From NCBI GenBank assembly GCA_017640265.1, contig JAGFVZ010000005.1:1-29667 (forward strand): a stretch of DNA of 29,667 nt, given 5' to 3'. This document shows positions 6,891 through 14,482 of this stretch, piece after piece. How positions within the stretch are numbered: position 1 is the stretch's first letter; the number at the start of each line of letters is the position of its first letter. A program made the translations under genes and the position numbers. The notes below the pieces were generated by a model, which did no database searches, was not told the DNA's origin, and worked only from the letters and a program-made list of their open reading frames with translations. Source of the stretch: Anoxypelagibacter denitrificans (GTDB taxonomy: Bacteria; Pseudomonadota; Alphaproteobacteria; Pelagibacterales; Pelagibacteraceae).

Positions 6891-7457
6891 TTAAAACTTA
6901 TGCCCTTTCATTATTTCATTCACAATCGCTTTTACACTGCTTTTGTTAGGATCCTCACCAAAAATATCTTTTATTAAATTAGATGCAATTTCTTCAGAAA
7001 TTAAATTAATTTTATTTATTGAATTTATTTTAAAATTTTTGATTTCTTTTTGAGCATTTTCAGTTTCTTTTTCAATTTCTTTTTTAATTTCCTTTCCCTT
7101 CAATTGCATATCTTGACTTAATTTTTGTCTACTTTGAGAAATTATTTTTTTAGTGTCTATTTTAGCAGTTTTTATTAAATCCTTATATGTTTTAAGTTTT
7201 TTTTCAGATTCTTCTCCAAGTGATTTTGCTTCTTCAAGATCCTTTCTTATTTTATCCTCTCTTGATTCAATATTATCTTCAATTTTTGGAATAAAAATTT
7301 TAGCTATTAAAAAGTAAACTGATAAAAAAATAATTATTAACCAAAAGATCTGTGATGGCCAATACACAGGATCAAGCTGAGGCATGCCAGCCTCAGCTGC
7401 AAAAAGCCTGCGTTCTAATATAACAAACAAAATAATAAAACTTAGGACCTTACTCAT
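6891..7457 (-). CDS. atpF2: ATP synthase Fo subunit b'
   Basis: Subunit b' pairs with b in the peripheral stalk of alphaproteobacterial and photosynthetic-type ATP synthases. The family signature AAEAGMPQLDP (about residues 20-30) precedes the membrane helix FWLIIIFLSVYFLIAKIFIP, followed by a charged coiled coil to the end. The hydrophobic N-terminus before AAEAGMPQ looks like a short signal or extra helix. The 188 residues are in the usual range. An AGGTGA ribosome-binding sequence stands just before the ATG. It lies 15 nt after atpE and 6 nt before atpF. Confidence 0.93.
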   Translation of the reverse strand: MSKVLSFIILFVILERRLFAAEAGMPQLDPVYWPSQIFWLIIIFLSVYFLIAKIFIPKIEDNIESREDKIRKDLEEAKSLGEESEKKLKTYKDLIKTAKIDTKKIISQSRQKLSQDMQLKGKEIKKEIEKETENAQKEIKNFKINSINKINLISEEIASNLIKDIFGEDPNKSSVKAIVNEIMKGHKF

Positions 7458-7472
7458 ACTTTCACCTATTAA

Positions 7473-7700
7473 TTAAAACGCAAAAAGTATTATAAGCGCC
7501 ACAACTAATCCGAAAAGCCCAGTTGCTTCAGCTAAGGCAAATCCCAAAAGTAGATTAGGAAATTGCTTTTGTGCCGCTGAAGGGTTTCTCATTGCTCCGG
7601 ATAAATAATTTCCAAATATTAATCCGATACCAACACCAGCTCCAGCTAAAGCAATTGCCGCTAGGCCTGCCCCGATCATCTTTGCTGCTTCTAGTTCCAT
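7473..7700 (-). CDS. atpE: ATP synthase Fo subunit c
   Basis: Subunit c forms the proton-driven rotor ring. The 75-residue protein has two helices with a glycine-rich first helix (IALAGAGVGIGLIFG), the polar loop MRNPSAAQKQFP with R38, and the proton-carrying carboxylate E58 in FALAEATGLF. No Na+-binding pattern is evident around E58, so coupling to H+ is expected. Its upstream region has the strongest Shine-Dalgarno sequence noticed in the window, as suits a subunit needed in about ten or more copies per complex. Confidence 0.97.
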   Translation of the reverse strand: MELEAAKMIGAGLAAIALAGAGVGIGLIFGNYLSGAMRNPSAAQKQFPNLLLGFALAEATGLFGLVVALIILFAF

Positions 7701-7704
7701 TTTT

Positions 7705-7710
7705 CCTCCT
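7705..7710 (-). promoter_or_regulatory. Strong Shine-Dalgarno of atpE
   Basis: AGGAGG within AAAAAAGGAGGAAAA precedes the atpE ATG with a 4-nt spacer. Most starts in this window lack any clear Shine-Dalgarno, so this site stands out and probably sets the higher output of subunit c. Confidence 0.75.
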
Positions 7711-7719
7711 TTTTTATTG

Positions 7720-8454
7720 TTAGTGATGTAAATTTAATGCGTCATTCAAATAAATACATGTCAAAATTGCAAAAACATAAGCTTGTAGAAAAGCTATTAA
7801 AATTTCTAACCCCGTTAATGCAACTGAAAAGCCCAACGGTAACCAACCGCCAATTAAACCCAAACTAATTACAAATCCACCAAAAACTTTTAACATTGTG
7901 TGACCTGCCATCATATTTGCGAATAATCTTACTGACAAACTTAGCGGTCTGCTTAAATAAGAAATAATTTCTATAATCGTTATCATTGGTAACAATATAA
8001 CTGGCACTCCACTAGGAACGAATATTTTCAAATATTTAAATCCGTGAATTACAAAACCTAAAATGTTAACACCAATAAAAATAAATATTGCAAAAGTCAA
8101 AGTTACGATTATGTGACTGGTAACTGTAAATGAATAGGGCAACATACCAACCATGTTGCAAAATAATATAAAGATGAACAAACTAAAAATAAATGGAAAA
8201 TAGGGCTTAGCTTTTTTACCGGCGGTATCACTAATCATCTTTGCAATAAAATTGTATAGCATTTCCGATATCAGCTGAATCTTGCTTGGAATTAATTTTT
8301 TTTCTCTAGTACTAAATAGTAAAAGTATTGATATTAATATAGCACTAATCAACATAAAAAGACTTGCATTCGTAAATGACAAATCTACTCCGGCTATATT
8401 TATTTCAGGTCCAATTCTATAGACATGAAACTGGTGCATTGGATTTGTGGCCAT
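7720..8454 (-). CDS. atpB: ATP synthase Fo subunit a
   Basis: Subunit a provides the proton half-channels against the c ring. The 244-residue protein opens with MATNPMHQFHVYRIGPEINIAGVDL, the usual alphaproteobacterial N-terminal pattern (quoted here only to show the start), has five to six membrane helices, and carries the essential arginine in SLSVRLFANMMAGH with a following FGGFVIS. The C-terminal helix LEILIAFLQAYVFAILTCIY contains the conserved polar residues of the channel. It sits between atpI (10 nt upstream) and atpE. Confidence 0.96.
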   Translation of the reverse strand: MATNPMHQFHVYRIGPEINIAGVDLSFTNASLFMLISAILISILLLFSTREKKLIPSKIQLISEMLYNFIAKMISDTAGKKAKPYFPFIFSLFIFILFCNMVGMLPYSFTVTSHIIVTLTFAIFIFIGVNILGFVIHGFKYLKIFVPSGVPVILLPMITIIEIISYLSRPLSLSVRLFANMMAGHTMLKVFGGFVISLGLIGGWLPLGFSVALTGLEILIAFLQAYVFAILTCIYLNDALNLHH

Positions 8455-8464
8455 AGTTTAGTCT

Positions 8465-8746
8465 CTATTTTTTTTGCATCCGTTTTGCAGCTTTAATAAC
8501 GTTAACAATTCCAGCTATAGCTCCAAACAGGAAGAAAATAAGTATTAATATTGGTTTAGTATCAAACCAACTATCTAAAATAAACCCAATAATTGTCCCA
8601 ACCACAACTGCCGCAACTAGTTCAGTTCCCAGTTTAAATGCATTTCCTAGAAAAATACTTCTTTCACTAGTTTTTTTTAAATTATTTTTATCTAATTTTG
8701 ATTTTGCAATTTTTAAGCGAGTTTTAAAATCCTCTAAATCGGTCAT
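8465..8746 (-). CDS. atpI: ATP synthase protein I (AtpI/AtpZ-like)
   Basis: AtpI-type proteins are small membrane proteins at the head of the Fo operon, linked to c-ring assembly or Mg2+ supply. The 93-residue protein has a charged N-terminus (FKTRLKIAKSKLDKNN) and two helices (LGTELVAAVVVGTIIGFILDSWFD, shown as the helix-Gly-Asp-Trp pattern, and PILILIFFLFGAIAGIVNV). The first helix ends in the family's GxxxDxWF. The ATG at 8746 is preferred over the adjacent in-frame TTG at 8749. It starts 6 nt after the smc stop, so smc and atp genes may share a transcript. Confidence 0.88.
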   Translation of the reverse strand: MTDLEDFKTRLKIAKSKLDKNNLKKTSERSIFLGNAFKLGTELVAAVVVGTIIGFILDSWFDTKPILILIFFLFGAIAGIVNVIKAAKRMQKK

Positions 8747-8752
8747 CAACGA

Positions 8753-11191
8753 TCAAGCAACCAACTCTTCTGCTTTTTCTAAGTTTACAGCTACAATTTT
8801 ACTAATTCCTTTTTCAGGCATCGTAACACCATATAATCTATTCATTCTAGACATAGTTAATGCGTGGTGCGTTATAATTACAAATTTGGTTTTTGTAATC
8901 GAAGTAAGTTCATCTAGCAAAGAACATAAACGAGTAACATTTGCATCATCTAATGGGGCATCAACCTCATCTAAAATACAAATAGGAGAGGGATTTGTTA
9001 AAAAGATAGCAAAAACAAGAGACAAAGCAGTTAGGGCCTGTTCTCCCCCAGACAAAAGAGTAATTGACTGCAATCTTTTTCCAGGAGGAGAGACCAACAT
9101 TTCTAAGCCCGCTTCTAAAGGATCGTCGGAATCAACTAATTCAAGTTTAGCATTTCCTCCATTAAATAATTTTGTATAAACTTCATTAAACTTTTTGTTT
9201 ACTTTTGAAAAAGCCTCCAAAAGTCTTTCACGACCTTTTTGATTTAATTCATTGATGCTTGCTTTCAATTTAACAATGGCTGACACAAGATCTGATCTAT
9301 CTTCTTCCATTTTTTTAATTGAAGTTCTAAATTTTTCGGTTTCCAAGTCTGCTCTTAAATTTACAGATCCTAACGCCTCTCTATTTTTTTTCATATTTGT
9401 TAATTTATCTTCTTGTTCAGCAATGGAAGGAATTTGATCAGTTTTATTTAAATCTGAAATAGACAGCAAGCTGTTAACATTTTCTATTTTCAGTTCATTT
9501 TTGATCAAATAAATTAAATCCATTTTTCTTTGATCAATACCTTCAATTGTAGCTTCAAATCGAGCTTTATTTTCTCTTAAAACTGCAAATTTTTCTTGTA
9601 TGGATGATAAGTTTTTATTAATAAAATTATATTTTTCTTCAGCCTTTCCAATTTGAATTTCTAGTTCCTCGCTATCTTTTTTTGTGTTTTCTAAATTTTG
9701 TAGATTTTGACCTTTAGACGTTGCAATACGTTCAGGATTTTTTTGATTTTCATTTAATTCTGAAAGCAGTTTATTTTTACGATCTGTCAATTCAGACGTC
9801 ATTTTTTCTGAATTAGATCTCAAATTTCTCCAATTTTCTAATTCTACATCAATATTTTTTATTCTCTCTTTTCTTTTAATCGAGTCACTTTGAATAGATT
9901 TATCTTTTCCAAATTTTTCAGCATATTCTTCTTGGGAAGACGTGATGCTTTTAACTAATTGTTTTAGTTCTCTAAAAGTTTCTTTTGAAAGTTTTTTGTC
10001 TTCATCAATATCTTTTTCTATTTGATCCAACATTGCATCTAATTTAGATTGTAAAGAGTCTAATTGAGCTTTTGAGTGTTTTAATTCTTTTGATGAACTG
10101 GCTTCTACTTCTAATAGTTCGTTTTCCGTTTTTAAAAGTTCATCTTTTTCTTTAGAGATTCTTTTCTCATTTAAATCTGCATCTAAAGAAATACTTTTTT
10201 CTCTTTCTAAATCAGAGTCAATAAGAAGAATATTATTTTGTAGTTTTAAATTTAAATCCTTAACTCTTTTTTCTTCCTGATTCAAATTAGATATTTCTAA
10301 ATTTATTTTTTGAAGTTTAGAAAGATTTTCAATTTTTTTATCTCTAAGTGGCTGCAGTTTTTTGTTTTCTTCTTCTATTAAGCTGTTGTTATGTCCTATA
10401 TCTATTTTAACAGCGCTCATATCATCATCTATTTCATTTGATTTTTCTTTAATTTCATTTGTTTCTTTTTCAATATCTTTAAGTTTTAAATAATAAAGTC
10501 CTGCTTCAATAGATTTTATTTGTTGAGATATTTCTTTATATTTTGTTGCTTCTTCTGCTTGTTTTTTTAAATTTTCTAATTGTTTTTCTTGTTGTTTTTT
10601 TAATTCATCTGCTCTTTTTAGATTATTTTCTGCAGCGTTTAATCGCGTTTCTGCTTCGTGCCTTCTAATATGTATACCGGAAATACCAGCGGCTTCTTCG
10701 AGAACAGATTTTCTTTCTGATGGTTTGGCAGTTACGATCATGCCTATCCTGCCCTGTCCAATCAATGAGGGAGAATGAGCGCCCGTAGATAAATCTGCAA
10801 AAAAAGTTTGTGCGTCTTTAGCCCTAACTTCTTTTTCATTAATAAAATATTTTGATCCTTTGTCCCTTTCTATTCTACGTTTAATCAGAATCTCATCTAG
10901 TTGAATATGCCGTCCTCGACCTTCCCTGTGAGAGTTATCCATAGTTATTGATACCTCAGAAATATTTTTTGCCGGCCTATTAGAGGTACCAGAAAAAATT
11001 ACATCTTCCATTCCTGATCCTCTCATACTTTTTGGCGATGTTTCACCCATACACCATCTTAAAGCTTCAACAATATTTGATTTACCACAACCATTTGGTC
11101 CAACTATTCCTGTCAAACCATCTTCAATAAATAAAGTGGTGTTATCAAAAAAAGATTTAAATCCTGATAATTTTAATTTTTTAAATTTCAT
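8753..11191 (-). CDS. smc: SMC-type chromosome segregation ATPase, short and apparently without hinge
   Basis: SMC is the ATPase of bacterial condensin. The N-terminal head has Walker A GPNGCGKS (31-38) and the alphaproteobacterial block GETSPKSMRGSGMEDVIFSG. The C-terminal head has the ABC signature LLSGGEQ (712-718), Walker B CILDEVD (738-744) and the H-loop ITHH. Between the heads lie roughly 500 residues of charged heptad-like coiled coil. Bacterial SMC is normally about 1150-1200 residues with a 150-200-residue globular hinge in the middle. Here the total is 812, and the middle (about 330-480) is unbroken Lys/Glu/Leu/Ser sequence with no glycine-rich hinge signature. The frame is intact and both heads are conserved, so the gene appears functional. 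It lies between dsbA (2 nt) and atpI (6 nt); scpA and scpB are not in the window. Confidence 0.9.
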   Translation of the reverse strand: MKFKKLKLSGFKSFFDNTTLFIEDGLTGIVGPNGCGKSNIVEALRWCMGETSPKSMRGSGMEDVIFSGTSNRPAKNISEVSITMDNSHREGRGRHIQLDEILIKRRIERDKGSKYFINEKEVRAKDAQTFFADLSTGAHSPSLIGQGRIGMIVTAKPSERKSVLEEAAGISGIHIRRHEAETRLNAAENNLKRADELKKQQEKQLENLKKQAEEATKYKEISQQIKSIEAGLYYLKLKDIEKETNEIKEKSNEIDDDMSAVKIDIGHNNSLIEEENKKLQPLRDKKIENLSKLQKINLEISNLNQEEKRVKDLNLKLQNNILLIDSDLEREKSISLDADLNEKRISKEKDELLKTENELLEVEASSSKELKHSKAQLDSLQSKLDAMLDQIEKDIDEDKKLSKETFRELKQLVKSITSSQEEYAEKFGKDKSIQSDSIKRKERIKNIDVELENWRNLRSNSEKMTSELTDRKNKLLSELNENQKNPERIATSKGQNLQNLENTKKDSEELEIQIGKAEEKYNFINKNLSSIQEKFAVLRENKARFEATIEGIDQRKMDLIYLIKNELKIENVNSLLSISDLNKTDQIPSIAEQEDKLTNMKKNREALGSVNLRADLETEKFRTSIKKMEEDRSDLVSAIVKLKASINELNQKGRERLLEAFSKVNKKFNEVYTKLFNGGNAKLELVDSDDPLEAGLEMLVSPPGKRLQSITLLSGGEQALTALSLVFAIFLTNPSPICILDEVDAPLDDANVTRLCSLLDELTSITKTKFVIITHHALTMSRMNRLYGVTMPEKGISKIVAVNLEKAEELVA

Positions 11192-11193
11192 AG

Positions 11194-11796
11194 CTATAAC
11201 AATTTTTTAATTGCCTTTTTAAAATCTTCATAGTCATGTTTACCTTCGTATTTTTTTTCATTAATAAAAATGGTTGGTGTAGAAGTTATGGAATATTTTT
11301 TATTACCACTAATCCTTTCATTCAAAATTTCATCTTCTAAAGATTCATCATTCAGACAAGACTTGATTTTATCATCATTTAAATTGTAATTCCTCGCAAT
11401 TTTAATCAATTTTAAATTGATACTGTTAATATCTTTTCCTCTAAACCAAGATTCTTGTTTTGCATAAACTTCATTTAAAAAGTTAAATTTTTTTTCATTA
11501 TTTTGAAAACATTTAAGGACTTTTTCAGCGCTTAAAGCTTGTAAGTCCAATGGAAAACTATGATGTTCAAATTTGACATAATTAGTATCAATAAATTCTT
11601 TTTTAAGTTTTTCGAAAACTTCTCCGTGAAAGTGAGCACAATGGGGACATGAAAGAGAAGAAAAAACTTTAACTGTAACTTTGGCATTCTTATCACCAAT
11701 TGACGTTAAATTTTTCGTTTCTGATGTATAAGCGTCGACACTATTTAGTAAAAATATAAATGTAATAAAATAAAAAAAATTTTTAATTTTATTCAT
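11194..11796 (-). CDS. Periplasmic DsbA-like thiol oxidoreductase
   Basis: The 200-residue protein starts at the ATG at 11796, which gives a good signal peptide (MNKIKNFFYFITFIFLLN, then SVDA). An in-frame start further up would put a polar extension before it. The thioredoxin-type active site is CPHC (C50/C53) in SSLSCPHCAHFH, and a cis-proline STPTIFIN lies near the C-terminus, with the helical insertion between. It is expected to introduce or shuffle disulfides in exported proteins. It belongs to the DSBA/Com1-like group that neighbours smc and mutY in many alphaproteobacteria. No DsbB partner is seen here. Confidence 0.87.
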   Translation of the reverse strand: MNKIKNFFYFITFIFLLNSVDAYTSETKNLTSIGDKNAKVTVKVFSSLSCPHCAHFHGEVFEKLKKEFIDTNYVKFEHHSFPLDLQALSAEKVLKCFQNNEKKFNFLNEVYAKQESWFRGKDINSINLKLIKIARNYNLNDDKIKSCLNDESLEDEILNERISGNKKYSITSTPTIFINEKKYEGKHDYEDFKKAIKKLL

Positions 11797-11803
11797 AAGA
11801 AGT

Positions 11804-12292
11804 TCACTTTTTTGCACTAAAAACATCTATTAAATTACTTAGATTTCTTTTTAAATTTGAGTCCTGTATTTCTTTAATTTTTTTTCCGTATTTAATGCTT
11901 TTATCTTTGTCTATTTTATGTTCTTCTTTTTTATCAGTTTTTCTTTTAATTAAAACAAGCCTTACTTCTTTTATAAACTGATATCCAAAAAATGCATTTA
12001 TTTTATCGATAATATCTTTCTTACTGTATTCTACAAAAAGCTGGTCCCCATGATCGACATTTAAAATTAAAACGCCGTTTCTTAGCTCCCTGCCAGTTTT
12101 AATAGATTTAGGATAAGCGACATCGGAAATTTTTTTTCCAACCAAACTAGTCCAATTATTAATCATTGATGAATAATTATGACCACCTTTTTTTAAAATT
12201 GTTTTTAATCCACGCGGCAAAGACTTTCCAACAGTCTTAATTCCTTGAATGGAATACGCAGATTTATTAATATAATTTTTTTTGCCATGCAT
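11804..12292 (-). CDS. DUF721 (DciA-like) protein
   Basis: The 162-residue protein has the DUF721 core: SLPRGLKTILKKGG, then MINNWTSLVGKKISDVAYP, then GVLILNVDHGDQLFVEYS, then INAFFGYQFIKEVRLVL. DUF721 includes DciA, which loads or operates the replicative helicase DnaB in bacteria that lack DnaC. A lysine-rich tail follows. The gene order mutY-DUF721-dsbA-smc is conserved among alphaproteobacteria. Its ATG at 12292 is read from the same ATGCAT palindrome that starts mutY on the other strand, so its promoter must lie inside mutY or further away. Function is inferred from the family. Confidence 0.8.
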   Translation of the reverse strand: MHGKKNYINKSAYSIQGIKTVGKSLPRGLKTILKKGGHNYSSMINNWTSLVGKKISDVAYPKSIKTGRELRNGVLILNVDHGDQLFVEYSKKDIIDKINAFFGYQFIKEVRLVLIKRKTDKKEEHKIDKDKSIKYGKKIKEIQDSNLKRNLSNLIDVFSAKK

Positions 12293-13294
12293 GTTAAAAC
12301 TAATTTATCAAAGAAAATAATTATTTGGTACGATAATAATAGACGCTCTTTACCTTGGCGTGTCTCATTTAATTCACCTAAAAAACTTTACTATAGATTA
12401 TTAAGTGAATTTATGCTCCAACAAACACAAGTTAAAACTGTAATTCCATATTTTAAAAATTTTGTTGAAAAAATTCCAAATTTAATAACTTTGTCCACTA
12501 GCAATAATAAAACAATTTTAAAGCTCTGGGAGGGTCTAGGTTACTATAGAAGAGCAAAAAATTTACATAAAACAGCGAAAATTTTAATTAAAAAGTACAA
12601 TGGCAGGCTTCCAAAACAATTTGAAAAAATTAAAAAATTACCTGGTATTGGAGAATATACAGCTAACGCATTATTAGCATTAGTCTACAATCAACCTCGT
12701 ATTCCATTTGATGGCAACATAAAGAGAGTTTTTTCTAGACTATTTAATGCAAACTTAGAAAAAAATGAAAAAAAGATAATAAAGATTATTAACGAACAAT
12801 TTTGTACAAATAGAAACGGAGATTTGGCAGAAGCATTAATGGAGTTTGGAGCAATTATTTGCAAACCCAGTAATCCACTATGTAATATTTGTAATCTAAA
12901 AAAAAATTGTCAATTTTTCAAGAAGGCAACTTTTGCCCCAGTAAGTAAAAAACGTCATGATAAAGAGAAAAAATATAACATTTACTGTTATTTAAAAAGG
13001 CAAAGAAAAGAAATTGCTTTAACTAGAAATAAAAATTTAAGTTTTTTAAGTAATTTTAAAATTCCAGAAACTAAATTAGCAACATCAAACAATAAAAAAA
13101 ATAATGGATGGACGTATTTGTGTAATTACAAGAATAATATATCTAATATTAAGATGGATATTAATTTATTTTATAAATTTATAAAAAATAAACCGGAAAA
13201 ATATATGTGGCATTCAATTGATAGACGCAGCAATGAATTTATACCTTCGTTTACAAAAAAAATTTTTAAAAAAGTAGCTAAGGTTTATAACTAA
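12287..13294 (+). CDS. mutY: Adenine DNA glycosylase
   Basis: MutY removes adenine mispaired with 8-oxoguanine. The 335-residue protein has the catalytic glutamate E41 in LSEFMLQQTQV, the helix-hairpin-helix LPGIGEYTANALLA, the catalytic aspartate D142 in PFDGNIKRV, and the four [4Fe-4S] cysteines C192, C199, C202 and C208 in the canonical 6-2-5 spacing. The C-terminal 8-oxoG-recognition domain is present but short and divergent (NNGWTYLCNYK, YMWHSIDRR). The ATG at 12287 places WYDNNRRSLPWR at the usual distance; the in-frame ATG at 12245 would lie deep inside the divergent DUF721 gene and is rejected. It converges on ccrM with a 6-nt gap. Confidence 0.94.
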   Translation: MHVKTNLSKKIIIWYDNNRRSLPWRVSFNSPKKLYYRLLSEFMLQQTQVKTVIPYFKNFVEKIPNLITLSTSNNKTILKLWEGLGYYRRAKNLHKTAKILIKKYNGRLPKQFEKIKKLPGIGEYTANALLALVYNQPRIPFDGNIKRVFSRLFNANLEKNEKKIIKIINEQFCTNRNGDLAEALMEFGAIICKPSNPLCNICNLKKNCQFFKKATFAPVSKKRHDKEKKYNIYCYLKRQRKEIALTRNKNLSFLSNFKIPETKLATSNNKKNNGWTYLCNYKNNISNIKMDINLFYKFIKNKPEKYMWHSIDRRSNEFIPSFTKKIFKKVAKVYN

Positions 13295-13300
13295 AAAAAA

Positions 13301-14398
13301 TTACAAAACTCTTTGATTTTTGGATGAATTGACATTTTGAGAAATTAGTCTTTGTCTTAAATTATCAATGGGGATCATATTACCACCTATTTTGTAGTGC
13401 CAGTAGGTCCATCCATTGCAGCTTTCTGCTCCAATTATTTTTGCAGCCACTTTATGTATAGAACCTTCTGAATTTTGGTATTTAATACTTCCATCAACCA
13501 TAATTTTAGCGTTCACCTTCTTCTTTTGATCAAAGACACTCATGCCAGGTTTAACTATTCCTAGTTCAACTAAAGAGCCAAAAGGTATTCGAGGTTTAGA
13601 TTTATTGTTTTTAATTGTATCAAGGTAATGATCTTCTATTTTTGCCGTTTTTTCTAATCTTTGTTTTGCAGTTTTGAAGTATTTTTTTTCTTTCTCAATT
13701 CCAAAATAATTTCTACCTATTTTTTTAGCTACAACTGCTGTAGTACCAGTTCCAAGAAAAGGATCAAATACAAGATCGTTTTTATTAGTAGAAGCCAATA
13801 AAATTCTATGTAATAAAGCTTCGGGCTTTTGCGTAGAATGAATTTTTTTTCCATTTTTTTTAATTCTCTCAGAGCCATTGCAAATAGGTAAGTTCCAATC
13901 CGATCTCATTTGTAAATCGTCATTTAAACATTTTAGTGATTGATAATTGAAAGTGTATTTTGAGTTTTTATTTTTAGAGGCCCAAATTAGAGTTTCATGA
14001 GCATTGGTGAATCTTGTTCCTCGAAAATTTGGCATTGGATTATTTTTTTTCCATATAACATCATTAAGTATCCAATAACCTAAATTTTGAATGTGATAAC
14101 CTAATCGAAAAATATTATGATAAGATCCAATAACCCAAAGAGCGCCATTGTCTTTCAAAACTCTTTTACATTCTTTTAACCATTTTTTACAAAAGTTATC
14201 GTAATCTTCAAAACTTTTAAAACAGTCCCATCTATCGTTTACGCCATTTACTTTGCTATTATCTGGTCTTCTGAGTTTTTTTCCTATTTGTAAATTGTAT
14301 GGAGGATCAGCAAAAACTAAATTAAAAGTTTTATCTGGAATTTTTTTTAAAATCTTTAAAGCATCGCCGTTTTCAATTTTATTAAAATATTTTGACAT
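13301..14398 (-). CDS. ccrM: Cell-cycle regulated GANTC adenine methyltransferase
   Basis: This beta-class N6-adenine DNA methyltransferase methylates GANTC and, in alphaproteobacteria such as Caulobacter, controls cell-cycle gene expression. Motif IV is DPPY (31-34), the target-recognition region follows (NPMPNFRGTRFTNAHET), then HSTQKPEALLHRI, and motif I is FDPFLGTGT (212-220). After the methylase domain is the C-terminal domain typical of CcrM (about 275-365, with GSLVELGIVKPGMSVFD and CNGWTYWHY). Its length of 365 residues matches CcrM and exceeds simple restriction methylases. No restriction enzyme gene is adjacent, so it is an orphan methylase. The 84-nt leader carries a good promoter, an inverted repeat and two GANTC sites. 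Confidence 0.95.
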   Translation of the reverse strand: MSKYFNKIENGDALKILKKIPDKTFNLVFADPPYNLQIGKKLRRPDNSKVNGVNDRWDCFKSFEDYDNFCKKWLKECKRVLKDNGALWVIGSYHNIFRLGYHIQNLGYWILNDVIWKKNNPMPNFRGTRFTNAHETLIWASKNKNSKYTFNYQSLKCLNDDLQMRSDWNLPICNGSERIKKNGKKIHSTQKPEALLHRILLASTNKNDLVFDPFLGTGTTAVVAKKIGRNYFGIEKEKKYFKTAKQRLEKTAKIEDHYLDTIKNNKSKPRIPFGSLVELGIVKPGMSVFDQKKKVNAKIMVDGSIKYQNSEGSIHKVAAKIIGAESCNGWTYWHYKIGGNMIPIDNLRQRLISQNVNSSKNQRVL

Positions 14399-14400
14399 GA

Positions 14401-14427
14401 TCTAATTCAACGTTAAGTTGAATTAGA
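14401..14427. repeat. Perfect 11-bp inverted repeat just upstream of ccrM
   Basis: TCTAATTCAAC and GTTGAATTAGA flank a GTTAA centre, ending 2 nt before the ccrM ATG. No T-run follows on either strand, so it is not a terminator. It covers the -10 box and the whole short leader, as an operator or a start-occluding RNA hairpin would. Read on the minus strand it also contains TTAA-N7-TTAG, close to the CtrA box TTAA-N7-TTAA. Confidence 0.75.
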
Positions 14428-14450
14428 CTTTAAAAAAAGATTCACGTCAA
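14422..14450 (-). promoter_or_regulatory. Probable sigma70-like promoter of ccrM
   Basis: On the minus strand TTGACG (14450-14445) and TCTAAT (14427-14422) are separated by exactly 17 nt, each one mismatch from consensus. Transcription would start about 17 nt before the ccrM ATG. A GANTC site (14439-14443) lies in the spacer beside the -35 box, and the -10 box is the edge of the inverted repeat. Confidence 0.6.
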
Positions 14451-14473
14451 ATGGTTATAAAAAAAAATGAGTC
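14439..14473. promoter_or_regulatory. Two GANTC methylation sites in the ccrM leader
   Basis: GATTC at 14439-14443 and GAGTC at 14469-14473 stand 41 and 71 nt upstream of the ccrM start. They are targets of the enzyme the gene encodes. In Caulobacter, GANTC sites in the ccrM promoter region are known to link methylation state to ccrM transcription, so feedback is a reasonable inference here. Confidence 0.6.
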
Positions 14474-14482
14474 TGTTTGTGT

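Noticed and set aside
8886..9179. 97-codon plus-strand frame opposite smc
   Set aside because: It lies opposite the conserved C-terminal ATPase head of smc and has no features of its own.
14401..14427. Inverted repeat as a rho-independent terminator of rnhB
   Set aside because: No T-run follows the stem on either strand, it is A/T-rich, and it lies 2 nt before the ccrM start on top of a -10 box, which suits an operator better.
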